Shown: positions 31,147 to 38,906 of the stretch, in pieces
Numbering within the stretch: position 1 is the first letter of the stretch
Layout: every line of letters begins with the position of its first letter
Position numbers and translations under genes: made by a program
From: an uncultured Dysosmobacter sp.
Lineage (GTDB): Bacteria; Bacillota; Clostridia; Oscillospirales; Oscillospiraceae
NCBI RefSeq assembly: GCF_947631165.1
Contig: NZ_CANRKH010000001.1
Span: forward strand, 82,395 to 146,394
Reading direction: 5' to 3'
Length of the DNA stretch: 64,000 nt
The notes under the pieces: generated by a model
What the model was told of the DNA's origin: nothing
The model's database searches: none
Seen by the model: the letters and a program-made list of their open reading frames with translations, nothing else

Positions 31147-31920
31147 TTAATTCCGCCGCCGGATGGCCGGTTTTTTCGCAAAGCTGCTGTCCTGCCTGTA
31201 GAGCCGGGCCACAAGGTAGCATCCGCCGTTCACGTCGTTGTGGAAAGCCTCCGCCTTTGCCAGCAGATAGCCGGGGTAGAGGGCTTCAAACTGCGTGCTG
31301 TCCTGGATGTTGTCCGCCAGCTCCCGCGCCCGTCTCCCGGATATGCGCCCGTCCCTGGTCCTCGGTTCCGGGTCCACCAGATTCTTTGAGGCCGTCCACG
31401 CTTTTTTCCCCACGGGGGATTTCACGATGTAGTGCCCCAGCCCGGCCAGGCCCTCCTCGGTGAACTGCAGCCGCCGGGAGTTGGCATAGCCATTGGTCCA
31501 CAGACTTTCCAGCGTGTCCCGGTCTATTCCCCCGCCGATGGTGACGTGGTGGTGGTATCTCCCGCCGCGCTTCCCCCGCTCGGTGACGGCTATGTATTTC
31601 AGCTCCCCCAGGCCGTTCTTTTTCATGTACCGGCGGACCCGCCGGAGGAAGTTTGTCAGCTCCTTCTTGGCCGCCTCGTCACTCTCCGGCTGGACACGGT
31701 AGGTCAGGTGAATCTCCATGTCCGCCGGTGTAAAATTCGCGTGGAGCAGGCGGACCAGCTTTTCCTCCCGGTGTCTCTGGTTGAGCTTCTTCTGTGCCTC
31801 GGTGGACGGCTTCCGCCTGATTCTCTTTCCGCCCTTTGCCGCCGGGCCAAAGACTGGGTAGATATAGGCATCCAGATATTCCCCGCAGAAATACCGTTTT
31901 TCCCGGTAGACCGTCCTCAT
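31147..31920 (-). CDS. HUH-type replication (Rep) protein
   Basis: A 257-residue protein of the rolling-circle replication-associated family found on Firmicutes plasmids and some prophages. GRYHHHVTIGGG (residues 121-131) carries the metal-binding HUH motif, preceded by LGELKYIAVTERGKRG. A further ARELADNIQDSTQF-type C-terminal region and GLAGLGHYIVKSPVG with a candidate catalytic Tyr follow. It would nick the origin strand. The leader (31921-32112) bears a palindromic hairpin and a candidate counter-transcribed RNA. Confidence 0.8.
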   Translation of the reverse strand: MRTVYREKRYFCGEYLDAYIYPVFGPAAKGGKRIRRKPSTEAQKKLNQRHREEKLVRLLHANFTPADMEIHLTYRVQPESDEAAKKELTNFLRRVRRYMKKNGLGELKYIAVTERGKRGGRYHHHVTIGGGIDRDTLESLWTNGYANSRRLQFTEEGLAGLGHYIVKSPVGKKAWTASKNLVDPEPRTRDGRISGRRARELADNIQDSTQFEALYPGYLLAKAEAFHNDVNGGCYLVARLYRQDSSFAKKPAIRRRN

Positions 31921-31972
31921 GCTTTTTCACCCCCCGGTGTGGTCGTTAAATTACTACCCCATACAAGCCCGA

Positions 31973-31998
31973 AACGCGCCGCGGCGCGTTGATTTTTT
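31973..31998 (+). terminator. Palindromic hairpin with T-run, rep leader
   Basis: AACGCGCCG-CGGCGCGTT is an 18-base perfect palindrome, then GATTTTTT on the plus strand. As nothing is known to be transcribed rightward into it, it may instead act as a folded element of the rep leader, or as a site for Rep. Confidence 0.65.
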
Positions 31999-32003
31999 CG
32001 CTC

Positions 32004-32032
32004 TTGTATGTGCCCCCGGAGTGTGGTAAAAT
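32004..32032 (+). promoter_or_regulatory. Promoter of candidate counter-transcribed RNA
   Basis: TTGTAT (32004-32009), 17 bases, TAAAAT (32027-32032), facing away from rep. The RNA would start near 32039. Confidence 0.65.
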
Positions 32033-32038
32033 AGGCTT

Positions 32039-32112
32039 GTCCAACTTGATGCGCCCTCCGGGGCGTCCGCCCTGCGCCAGCCTCCCACAGCTGACGCAGG
32101 GCGTTCTTTTTT
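32039..32112 (+). ncRNA. Candidate 74-base antisense RNA in the rep leader
   Basis: From the promoter at 32004-32032 the transcript would hold a small hairpin (CGCCC-TCCG-GGGCG) and then a terminator: 9-bp stem CGCCCTGCG/CGCAGGGCG (32068-32076 with 32095-32103) and TTCTTTTTT. It is complementary to the leader of the leftward rep message, the arrangement of copy-number RNAs in rolling-circle plasmids. The product is inferred. Confidence 0.6.
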
Positions 32113-32672
32113 CACCAGAACATGGCGGAGTAGTCCAGCCTCCGCGGCTCCAACGGCGACAGGGGCAGCCTCGCCGTCGTGAGCGGCCCCAGCACGAAGT
32201 GTTTGAGGAACATGACCGCCGCAACGCACTCGTCCGGCGGCAGCTCCACCAGGATGTCCAGGATTTTCTCGACGGCCTTTTTGGTGCTCTCCGTCTTTTC
32301 CGCCACGCTCTTTTCCTTCTTGGCCCCGCCGTCCTTCTGCCCGGCTTCCTCCTTGGGCTTCTCGTCCTCCTGCGCCTGGTGTTTCTCGCTCTCCCGCTCC
32401 TGCGTGATGGAATCCACCGCCCGCTGGGCTGCACCCTCTCCACAGTCCCGGTCATACAGGCGCTCGTCGAACTCGTCCCCGGCCAGGTCCACCTTCATCA
32501 CGCGCCCGTACAGGTAGTCATAGGCCGTGTTCTTCTCCAGCAGCTCCCTGCAGCGGTCCTCGGTGACGGTCCCCTCCGGGGCGGCGTGCACGAACCCCAT
32601 CCCCTCGACGTGGCTGTTGTCGTACAACGCTTTCAGGACCTTCGCCTTGTCCAATCCCTTGATGCTAACCAT
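32112..32672 (-). CDS. Phage protein with GLDKAKVLKALYDNSH motif
   Basis: A 186-residue protein. The first 45 residues (MVSIKGLDKAKVLKALYDNS, then HVEGMGFVHA) occur as a short stand-alone domain in many Clostridia phages; role unknown. A central basic coil (EKHQAQEDEKPKEEAGQKDG) joins a C-terminal helical domain (VEKILDILVELPPDECVAAV). AACGGAGGTTAAAAA precedes the ATG. It lies just upstream of the rep leader and its stop overlaps the candidate RNA terminator. Confidence 0.75.
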   Translation of the reverse strand: MVSIKGLDKAKVLKALYDNSHVEGMGFVHAAPEGTVTEDRCRELLEKNTAYDYLYGRVMKVDLAGDEFDERLYDRDCGEGAAQRAVDSITQERESEKHQAQEDEKPKEEAGQKDGGAKKEKSVAEKTESTKKAVEKILDILVELPPDECVAAVMFLKHFVLGPLTTARLPLSPLEPRRLDYSAMFW

Positions 32673-32796
32673 TTTTTAACCTCCGTTTTTGATATTTGGA
32701 CCCGTTTCCGGGATTCCATCGTTCGTCATTCAGCCAGCGCAGGTGCTTACAGCGCCGCATGGCGCACCCCCGCCGCCGTATGTAGACATCGTTCAT
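32665..32796 (-). CDS. Small basic protein (43 aa), tentative
   Basis: A 43-residue frame, MNDVYIRRRGCAMRRCKHLR then WLNDERWNPGNGSKYQKRRL. It lies between the membrane protein and the next gene and overlaps that gene's start. The sequence looks protein-like (CxxxC, Trp) and its frame stays open upstream to the stop of the membrane protein without a start codon, so the N-terminus may be longer or lost. Confidence 0.35.
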   Translation of the reverse strand: MNDVYIRRRGCAMRRCKHLRWLNDERWNPGNGSKYQKRRLKNG

Positions 32797-32862
32797 CAGC
32801 CGGTCGTGCAGGTCACACCAGGCCGTTGCATTGGCGGGCGGTTTCTTTTTCTTCGGCGCCGC

Positions 32863-33165
32863 TTACCACCAGCTTCTCACGTCCCGCATGAAGTCCCGGA
32901 TGGTCGTTCCCACCGCGTACCACAGCACGGGGAGGAGCAGGGCCAGCGCCTCGCCGCCCACGGCGTAGTAGCCGCGCTCTTTCAGGGCGTAGGCAGCGCC
33001 GACCTTGTACAGCACCACCCCGGCCACGGTCAGGAATCCATACCAGGCCACAGCCCCCCAGTTGACCTTGGCCGCGCGCTTCCGCACGGCTCTCCACACC
33101 CTGGCCGCCCGCCGCTTCCAGCTCCTCGGCCTGCGAACAGTAATCACGATTTCCACCGTTTGCAT
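32863..33165 (-). CDS. Small membrane protein with basic N-terminus
   Basis: A 100-residue protein: a short strand (MQTVEIVITVRRPRSWKRRA), a very basic segment, then two hydrophobic stretches (VAWYGFLTVAGVVLYKVGAA and ALALLLPVLWYAVGTTI). Start at ATG 33163-33165 because a good ribosome site GGGAAAA is near. Not recognised; its place next to the methyltransferase suggests an early accessory role. Confidence 0.6.
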   Translation of the reverse strand: MQTVEIVITVRRPRSWKRRAARVWRAVRKRAAKVNWGAVAWYGFLTVAGVVLYKVGAAYALKERGYYAVGGEALALLLPVLWYAVGTTIRDFMRDVRSWW

Positions 33166-33179
33166 TGTTTTCCCTTCTT

Positions 33180-34112
33180 TCACATTGTCATTTGTTCAAA
33201 TTCCGCCTCCGTGGCGGATATTCTTTTTTCGGCCATCTCCCGGTAATCCTCGTTGATTTCTACGCCTATGAAGTTCCGGCGCAGCCGCTTCGCAACGACC
33301 CCGGTTGTCCCGCTCCCGGCGAACGGGTCCAGGACGGTCCCACCCTCCGGGCAGCCTGCCAGGATGCACGGCTCGACCAGCCTTTCCGGGAACACGGCAA
33401 AGTGCGCGCCCTTGAATCCGCCGGTGGCGACGGCCCACACATCCCGCTTGTTCCTGGTCCCGGTCCGGTTCGCCGTGTTCCCGTGGCTCGTCCTTTTCAC
33501 CCGCGCGCTGTTCTGGAAGGACCGCCCGCCGGTGTAGGCCCCGCCGCCGCGGAAGGTTTTGGCGTTCCCTTTCCGGCTGGCGCACGGCTCCCGCAGGGCC
33601 GCCGCGTCAAAGTAGTATCGCGGGGACTTGGACAGGAGGAAAATATATTCGTGGCTCTTGGTGCATCGGTCCACGACGGCCTCCGGCATACAGTTCGGTT
33701 TGCTCCAGATGATGTCCTGCCGCAGATACCAGCCGTCCGCCCGCAGGGCAAAGGCCAGCATCCAGGGAATCCCCATCAGGTCCTTGTACTTGTAGCCCTT
33801 CGGCGTCCGCTTCTCGGTGTGGCCGCACCGGTTCCGCGTGTTCCCCGGCGGATTGTTCCCCGACCTGGTGGCGTAGCTGTCGCCCATGTTGACCCACAGG
33901 GTCCCATCCGGGCGGAGGACCCGCCGCACCTCGCGGAAAATCTCCACCAGCTTCTCGATGTACTCCTCCGGCGTGGCCTCCATCCCGATTTGCCCCGGCG
34001 TGCCGTAGTCCCGCAGGTTGTAATAGGGAGGGGAGGTTACACAGGTATATGCGCTTTCTGCCTCCAGGCCCCGCAGCTGCTCCAGGGCGTCACCCAGCAG
34101 CACAGTTTCCAT
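33180..34112 (-). CDS. Site-specific DNA methyltransferase (N4/N6, beta class)
   Basis: A 310-residue methylase. Motif IV TSPPYYNLRDYG near residue 26 precedes motif I DPFAGSGTTGVVAKRL near residue 265, the beta order of amino-methyltransferases. SPPY points to N4-cytosine or N6-adenine methylation. No cognate restriction enzyme is nearby, so it is an orphan that likely protects phage DNA or regulates genes. The insert RGGGAYTGGRSFQNSARVKR in the middle is the probable target recognition part. Confidence 0.92.
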   Translation of the reverse strand: METVLLGDALEQLRGLEAESAYTCVTSPPYYNLRDYGTPGQIGMEATPEEYIEKLVEIFREVRRVLRPDGTLWVNMGDSYATRSGNNPPGNTRNRCGHTEKRTPKGYKYKDLMGIPWMLAFALRADGWYLRQDIIWSKPNCMPEAVVDRCTKSHEYIFLLSKSPRYYFDAAALREPCASRKGNAKTFRGGGAYTGGRSFQNSARVKRTSHGNTANRTGTRNKRDVWAVATGGFKGAHFAVFPERLVEPCILAGCPEGGTVLDPFAGSGTTGVVAKRLRRNFIGVEINEDYREMAEKRISATEAEFEQMTM

Positions 34113-34118
34113 CCAGCT

Positions 34119-34358
34119 TCACCGCCCCGTCCTGAAATAAACGCAGGTCCGCACGTGTGGGACGAATCCCACCTCCAGGTCCGGCCTCCACGGCAGGCCG
34201 CTTTCCGTCCCCACGAATTTCCGCCCCTCGTCGGTGTAGAAAACGTCCGTCCCCGTGTTCTCCGCGACAACGACTGGTTCCGGGTCCACCGCGACATACT
34301 TTCCCTCCGGCGTCTGAATCCAGTCGATTTCAGCGCCGCACATTCTGCATCTGCTCAT
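34119..34358 (-). CDS. Small zinc-ribbon protein (79 aa)
   Basis: A 79-residue protein starting MSRCRMCGAEIDWIQTPEGK, ending HVRTCVYFRTGR. CxxC at the start and HxxxC at the end would bind zinc. Its 5' end overlaps the last 29 bases of the broken cytosine methyltransferase in another frame. Confidence 0.7.
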   Translation of the reverse strand: MSRCRMCGAEIDWIQTPEGKYVAVDPEPVVVAENTGTDVFYTDEGRKFVGTESGLPWRPDLEVGFVPHVRTCVYFRTGR

Positions 34359-35639
34359 GGAACCCCTCCTCTCCGAATCTCCGCATGGTGACGGCGATAG
34401 GGAACTCCTCAATCTCGCTGGCCCACAGGCAGCTCCCCGGCCCGTTCAGCCGCTCCCATATCAGCGGGAACCCGCCTATGCCGTCAAACAGGCTCGCCAT
34501 TGTGGCGTCCCGCTCGTAGCAGGCGCACAGCCGTTTCAGCACCCACTTCCAGGGCGGCAGGGCGATAGAGTTTCCCAGCGCCCTGTATCTCGCCGCGTCG
34601 GATGTCTTGCGCTTCTTGCCCTTGCTGTCTACCCAGTCCCCTATGTCCGTCCATCCGTCCGGGAATCCCTGCAGGCGCTCGCACTCCATCGGCGTCATCC
34701 GCCGGACGGTTCCCCCGACCCGCACCACGTTGTTTGCATTAACACAGCCTGACGCTCTCGACTGTAGGCATCCGCTTATTTTGGTGTTTTCTGTCCCGTT
34801 CCGGCAATCCACGGCGGCCACAATGGGCTGTTCGTGGTTGCAGTTTAGTGTTGGGCACACATCCTCCCCAATCTCTGCGCTTGCCTGTCCCGTCGCCATC
34901 ACCAGCGGCACATTGTTCCCGCCGGTCCCCCATTTCTGCGAGACGGTGGGGGATACCTCCAGCGGTCCCTTCACCCGGCTGTCCTGCCCGTGGTTCTCAA
35001 ATACCAGCATCCGGCCATTCAAGCCATTTTCTCCTGCCTCTCCAGCGCGCCGTCCAGTTCCTGCGGCAGCTTCCGGCCCTTCGTGGCCGCCCGCCGCCGT
35101 ATTCCCGCACACGCTTTCCCGGACAAAGAGTATTTCGGGAGCGGATTGTCCTCCAAAATCTGCGACAAGCGCGATTCTACGGCGGCGCTGGGGCGTTCCC
35201 CAAAACTGTGCATCGAAAACTCGGTAGGCAACGGACCATCCGCTTCCGTACCAGGCGTCCGCCAGGGGCCACCCCCCCCCCGCGAGAAAATGGAATGTCG
35301 GGGGCGTCCGGGCAGGCGACCCGGATTGTTTCTTCGAGGACCGCCCGGAAATCTTCTCCTCCGTTTGAGCTGAACGCGCCAGGCACGTTCTCCCACACCA
35401 TATATCGCGGTCGAATAAGCTGACCTGTTCGCCCTCGTAATCTGTCCGCATCCCGAAGCTCCTTTACTACCCTGATTTGCTCCATGAACAGGCCAGACCT
35501 TTCCCCGGCCAGTCCCGCGCGCTTCCCGGCAATACTAAGGTCCTGGCTAACAGGGTGAGCCGCCGATGACGACATCTACCGCCGGGGCCTCGTACCCGCT
35601 GATTTTCGTAATGTCCCCCAAGTGCTTCACCCGTACCAC
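34330..35639 (-). pseudogene. Circularly permuted cytosine-C5 methyltransferase, two frameshifts
   Basis: Three frames make one enzyme. From GTG 35637-35639 the reading is VVRVKHLGDITKISGYEAPA up to VIGGSPC, then TAG. A second frame continues QDLSIAGKRAGLAGERSGLF and the ENVPGAFSSNGG motif VI to a run of ten G (35281-35272). The third frame has AQFWGTPQRRRRIALVADFG (motif VIII), a target domain, YRALGNSIALPPWKWVLKRL (IX/X), and only then motif I (MASLFDGIGGFPL). Motif I at the end means the order is IV-X-I. An extra TTAG splits the catalytic Pro-Cys-Gln. Confidence 0.8.
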
Positions 35640-35647
35640 CCCCGTTC

Positions 35648-35866
35648 CTATTTATTTAATGTATCAGCCCGCGCCCCGGCCTCGCCCCGCATCAGCGGGC
35701 ACCAGGCCGGGACATAGGGGAGATAGTGCGCATGGCCGACGACGTACCCCCGGCACGGCCCCGGCGCAAAGCACCTTGCCCACAGCTCGCCGCTTTTCTC
35801 CGGCTCCCTGACCACGTGGCCGCAGCCCTCGCAGGTCCTGGAGAAGTCCGCCCGCGGGCCGCTCAT
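35648..35866 (-). CDS. Small Cys-rich protein (72 aa)
   Basis: A 72-residue protein, MSGPRADFSRTCEGCGHVVR then ARCFAPGPCRGYVVGHAHYL. Four cysteines form two pairs, a likely zinc site. ATG overlaps the stop of the radical SAM gene (ATGA). Its place in front of the methyltransferase and the many similar small proteins in this region suggest a common kind of accessory protein. Confidence 0.65.
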   Translation of the reverse strand: MSGPRADFSRTCEGCGHVVREPEKSGELWARCFAPGPCRGYVVGHAHYLPYVPAWCPLMRGEAGARADTLNK

Positions 35867-36573
35867 GCTTTTTCCATCTCCGCCCGCAGCTTGTCCTTGA
35901 TGTAGTAGTCCAGGCCCAGCTCCTGGCACAGCGCCTCCGCCTTTCGCCCGAACTCCGCCCAGTTGATGTCCGACGGCCAGTAATTCAGCTTCCCGATTTT
36001 CACGCGGTCAAAGTTTCCGTGGAAGGTCCGCAGAATCTCCAGCACATCGGATTCCACCAGGACCGGCTCGAAGGAGACCCAGGTTTTTATCCCGCGCTCT
36101 TTCGCTTCAATGAGCGCCGACATTCTTTTTGACAGCCTGATTGCTTTCGGCTCGCGCAGGTAGCTTTCCGCCTCCCCGCCGGAAACCGTGATGCCGTACC
36201 AATCCCCACCGTCCAGCAGGTCAAAGTCCCGGCTCCCGTCTCCCTTGGTGAGAATCTGCACGTGGTTCCCGCTCTCCTTTAGGAGCTTGATAATCTCCCG
36301 CGTTGGCGTGGTGTCGTAGCCGGTCGGGTACGGGTCACACGTAAAGCACAGGTGAATGGTTTTCCCCGTGATTTGCTCCATGTTGAGCTGGTGGGCTACC
36401 TCCGCCACAATGTCCCTGCGCGGCTCCACGTGGGAGTGAAAAGCCTCCCGCTCGCGGCGGAGGACCTGCGGCGCGAAGCAGTAGTAGCAGCGGTGCGGGC
36501 ATCCGGTGTAGATGTTTACGGCGTATTCCCCATACTCCGCCGCCGCGCCTTTTGGTTTATAGATTGGCTTCAC
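35863..36573 (-). CDS. Radical SAM protein, SPL-like
   Basis: A 236-residue enzyme. C25-x3-C29-x2-C32 (TGCPHRCYYCF) binds the iron-sulphur cluster used with S-adenosylmethionine. HLCFTCDPYP, LTKGDGSRDF and WVSFEPVL agree with the short radical SAM family related to spore photoproduct lyase and found in phages and DNA-modification loci. It may modify DNA or RNA; the substrate is unknown. Two neighbours overlap it by 4 bases. Confidence 0.85.
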   Translation of the reverse strand: MKPIYKPKGAAAEYGEYAVNIYTGCPHRCYYCFAPQVLRREREAFHSHVEPRRDIVAEVAHQLNMEQITGKTIHLCFTCDPYPTGYDTTPTREIIKLLKESGNHVQILTKGDGSRDFDLLDGGDWYGITVSGGEAESYLREPKAIRLSKRMSALIEAKERGIKTWVSFEPVLVESDVLEILRTFHGNFDRVKIGKLNYWPSDINWAEFGRKAEALCQELGLDYYIKDKLRAEMEKA

Positions 36574-36956
36574 TCATGAACACCTCCATTTTCGTCCTGG
36601 AATAGCCCCCAAAGCGCCCATTTCCACAACAGCCGCCGGTAAGCGACCGAATAGGGGAGCTGGTTCCGTTCTCTGTTTATGCGGCCCACACAGTCGGCCA
36701 GATAGGTTGCGCTGTTCCGGTCCATTCCGAGGACCCCCATGCACAGCTTGATAAACCGCTTCCGCCCGCCTGCGCAGAACGCATCCTTCCTCAATTTCAC
36801 GGTGACGGTCATCGGCTCCGTCGGCAGAATCAGCGGTTCCCAGCCCTCCGGCGGGTCATCGTCCGGGCAGATAGTCGCTTCTGGCAGGCTGCCCACTCCG
36901 ATTTTCACGCCGTCCGCGTACACCTCAAAGCCCTGTCCCTCCGTTTCCGGGTGCAT
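36570..36956 (-). CDS. Hypothetical phage protein (128 aa)
   Basis: A 128-residue protein, acidic at the start and with a helical end (LPYSVAYRRLLWKWALWGLF). FCAGGRKRFIKLCMGVLGMD is the best-defined segment. Not recognised. It is coupled to the radical SAM gene by an overlap of 4 bases, so a helper role for that enzyme is possible. Confidence 0.6.
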   Translation of the reverse strand: MHPETEGQGFEVYADGVKIGVGSLPEATICPDDDPPEGWEPLILPTEPMTVTVKLRKDAFCAGGRKRFIKLCMGVLGMDRNSATYLADCVGRINRERNQLPYSVAYRRLLWKWALWGLFQDENGGVHE

Positions 36957-36957
36957 T

Positions 36958-37335
36958 TCACATCCTCCTTAATTTTTGAGCACCAGCCGTTCCAGCCCGT
37001 TCTTGTCCCGCTCCAGCATCCCGCTGCGGATAAGCGCCTTTCTTATCCTTTCTTCTTTTGGGTTCCACCCGCAGTTTTCGCAGGACTTCGACCCGCACGC
37101 TATCCCGTCCCCGTTGCATTTCTGTCCCATTTGTTCTTCCTTCACCTGTTTCCACCTTCTTTTCCGGCACTCTGCGGTTCCATGCGTATTCCGCCAGATA
37201 CATTTCTTTGTACGGCATCGTCCTCAACCCGCAGGTGCAGCATTTTATGTAGTAGTATGACCTGATGAACGTGTAGTGCATCTCCGCTATTCCGCCGCAG
37301 CAGGGGCACCGCTTCGGCCCCATCGGGCTAAACAT
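36958..37335 (-). CDS. Lar-like zinc-ribbon protein with basic tail
   Basis: A 125-residue protein. KRCPCCGGIAEMHYTFIRSY, then CCTCGLRTMPYKEMYLAEYA and WNRRVPE form the zinc ribbon of Lar-type (restriction alleviation) proteins, where the NxR or WNRR end is diagnostic. A long basic tail (RKLRVEPKRRKDKKGAYPQR) follows. ATG 37333-37335 follows GGAGGCGAGGG and overlaps the next gene. Confidence 0.7.
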   Translation of the reverse strand: MFSPMGPKRCPCCGGIAEMHYTFIRSYYYIKCCTCGLRTMPYKEMYLAEYAWNRRVPEKKVETGEGRTNGTEMQRGRDSVRVEVLRKLRVEPKRRKDKKGAYPQRDAGAGQERAGTAGAQKLRRM

Positions 37336-37696
37336 CCCTCGCCTCCACCGGCGGGCGGCGGTAGATAGCGCGGATGTCCGCCCAAACTTCTTCATAGGCG
37401 GACGAACCGCCTATGCTGTTGAGCAGGAATACCTCCCCGTCGTTTTCGTCCACCGACACAAGCGCCCACATTTTGAGCTGTTCGCCGTCCGCGTCCGGGA
37501 TGAACTCAATCCAGACAGGTTGACCGTCCATCTTCCGCAGCTCCTCCATCGTGAGCGGCTGTTCCTCCGCCTCCGCCGCCTGCTGGGCGCGGAGTGCGGC
37601 AAGGCACATCTTATACGCCGCCGCCGCGCCCGGCATTGACGCGCCCTGATACCGGCTCTCGCACCATTTGATTGCTTGCTCAATCGTCATCGTCAT
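37328..37696 (-). CDS. Phage protein, EELRKMDGQPVW domain (122 aa)
   Basis: A 122-residue protein. The C-terminal 75 residues run EEQPLTMEELRKMDGQPVWI to YRRPPVEARDV, a domain often seen at the end of small proteins in gut Clostridia phages. The same frame of motifs recurs in the next gene. A helical N-terminus starts TIEQAIKWCESRYQGA. It overlaps both neighbours. Confidence 0.65.
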   Translation of the reverse strand: MTMTIEQAIKWCESRYQGASMPGAAAAYKMCLAALRAQQAAEAEEQPLTMEELRKMDGQPVWIEFIPDADGEQLKMWALVSVDENDGEVFLLNSIGGSSAYEEVWADIRAIYRRPPVEARDV

Positions 37697-38348
37697 GCTG
37701 TACCTCCACCGGCGGGCGGCGATAGGCCACCCACGTTTTCCCGTAGTCATCCTCCCACAGTGAGAGCTTTTCGCCATAGATTGCCTGGATATGCGCCGGG
37801 CCTCCGTATGTGGGCACCATGTCCAGGACGGCGGCGCAGTATTTCCTTTCCCGGAAAAGCGGCCTCCCGTCGATGTTTGCGATATAGATTCCCTCGCACC
37901 GCATCGTCATCTCGCGCAGCTCCTCCAGCGTGAGCGGCTGTTCCTCCGCCCGCTCGGCGCATACGCATTCGCCCGGTTGAACGCTCGGAAAAAGAGATAC
38001 ATCATGCACAAGCGCAACCTGCTCGCGCCCGACATAACACCCCGCGCTCGACATAGGTTTACCTTTCCACAGCTTCACAAAGCATTTCCCTACATCGTCC
38101 CGGCTTACCCACCTGACCCCATACGCCCGGCACCGCTCCAGCTCCACCTCCGTCAGCAGCTGGTCGCGGATTGAGGAAACGGCCCGACTGCAGGCGTCCG
38201 CCGCTGCCTCCAGGTTCTCTCGCAGGTTATCAACGGCCAGGCGGCAGGCGGCCTCCACCAGCTCCACGGCCTCGTCGTGGGGCAGGCCGTACAGGGCCGC
38301 GGCGGTCGTTGCCGGGTCAAGGATTCTCACAGCTTCCTCGATTTTCAT
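37680..38348 (-). CDS. Phage protein with duplicate of the EELREM domain (222 aa)
   Basis: A 222-residue protein. The N-terminal helix bundle (MKIEEAVRILDPATTAAALY, later DEAVELVEAACRLAVDN) is followed by VRWVSRDDVGKCF and a C-terminal copy of the domain seen in the next gene downstream: EEQPLTLEELREMTMRCEGI to WVAYRRPPVEVQ. The two are tandem relatives. Confidence 0.65.
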   Translation of the reverse strand: MKIEEAVRILDPATTAAALYGLPHDEAVELVEAACRLAVDNLRENLEAAADACSRAVSSIRDQLLTEVELERCRAYGVRWVSRDDVGKCFVKLWKGKPMSSAGCYVGREQVALVHDVSLFPSVQPGECVCAERAEEQPLTLEELREMTMRCEGIYIANIDGRPLFRERKYCAAVLDMVPTYGGPAHIQAIYGEKLSLWEDDYGKTWVAYRRPPVEVQHDDDD

Positions 38349-38349
38349 T

Positions 38350-38640
38350 TCACACCCCCGCCAAAAAGGCCACCGGCTTCCCGGTCTTGGCACAGTACGC
38401 TTGCTCCAGCATGGCCCCCTCGCTCTCGTTCCAGTCCGGGAGGAACACAGCCCTGTCCGCACAGTCGAGCATGGCAAAGCAGATGTGCATATAGTCCGCC
38501 TGGTTCAGACCATTCGGCAGCGTCGCCGGATTCAGGACCACATTCCCGGTCATCTCCAGCGCGCGGGCGGCCCGCCCGAACTTCATGCGGTATTCCGGGT
38601 CCCCCGTGATTTTCCCGGCTATGTAGACTTTCTCCATCAT
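38350..38640 (-). CDS. DUF4406 protein, deoxyribosyltransferase-like
   Basis: A 96-residue protein: MMEKVYIAGKITGDPEYRMK, then NVVLNPATLPNGLNQADYMH and LPDWNESEGAMLEQAYC. This is the DUF4406 / nucleoside 2-deoxyribosyltransferase-like fold with YIAGKI, DYM and SEGAxxE motifs. Such proteins may recycle nucleotides for phage DNA or sense ligands. The start overlaps the upstream TGA. Confidence 0.85.
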   Translation of the reverse strand: MMEKVYIAGKITGDPEYRMKFGRAARALEMTGNVVLNPATLPNGLNQADYMHICFAMLDCADRAVFLPDWNESEGAMLEQAYCAKTGKPVAFLAGV

Positions 38641-38906
38641 TCCCGCCCCTCCTGTTCCGCGTCGCTGTTCTCTATCTCCGGGCGGTTGTTCCATGCGTTG
38701 GTAGCATCCTCAAATCCGTTTTTCTCAAACTTTGGCTGACCATCCACCAGACGGAATAGTGATTCCTTGTCAAAGAAAATCTTGCACTTATCGCACCCGC
38801 ACTTGTACCTCGCGGTATAATCCCCGTTCCCGCTGTGGCCTTGGGAATATTCCCTTATCTCCGCCTTTCCTCCGCAGAATGGGCAAGGTTTCAGTTTTAC
38901 CATCAC
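38637..38906 (-). CDS. Lar family restriction alleviation-type protein
   Basis: An 89-residue protein, LKPCPFCGGKAEIREYSQGH, then YKCGCDKCKIFFDKESL and ATNAWNNRPE. The CPFCGG start and the WNxR end define the Lar family; named for a Rac prophage protein that modulates EcoKI. Here it may be a general zinc adaptor. The second Lar-like protein of the region is at 36958. Confidence 0.85.
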   Translation of the reverse strand: MMVKLKPCPFCGGKAEIREYSQGHSGNGDYTARYKCGCDKCKIFFDKESLFRLVDGQPKFEKNGFEDATNAWNNRPEIENSDAEQEGRE

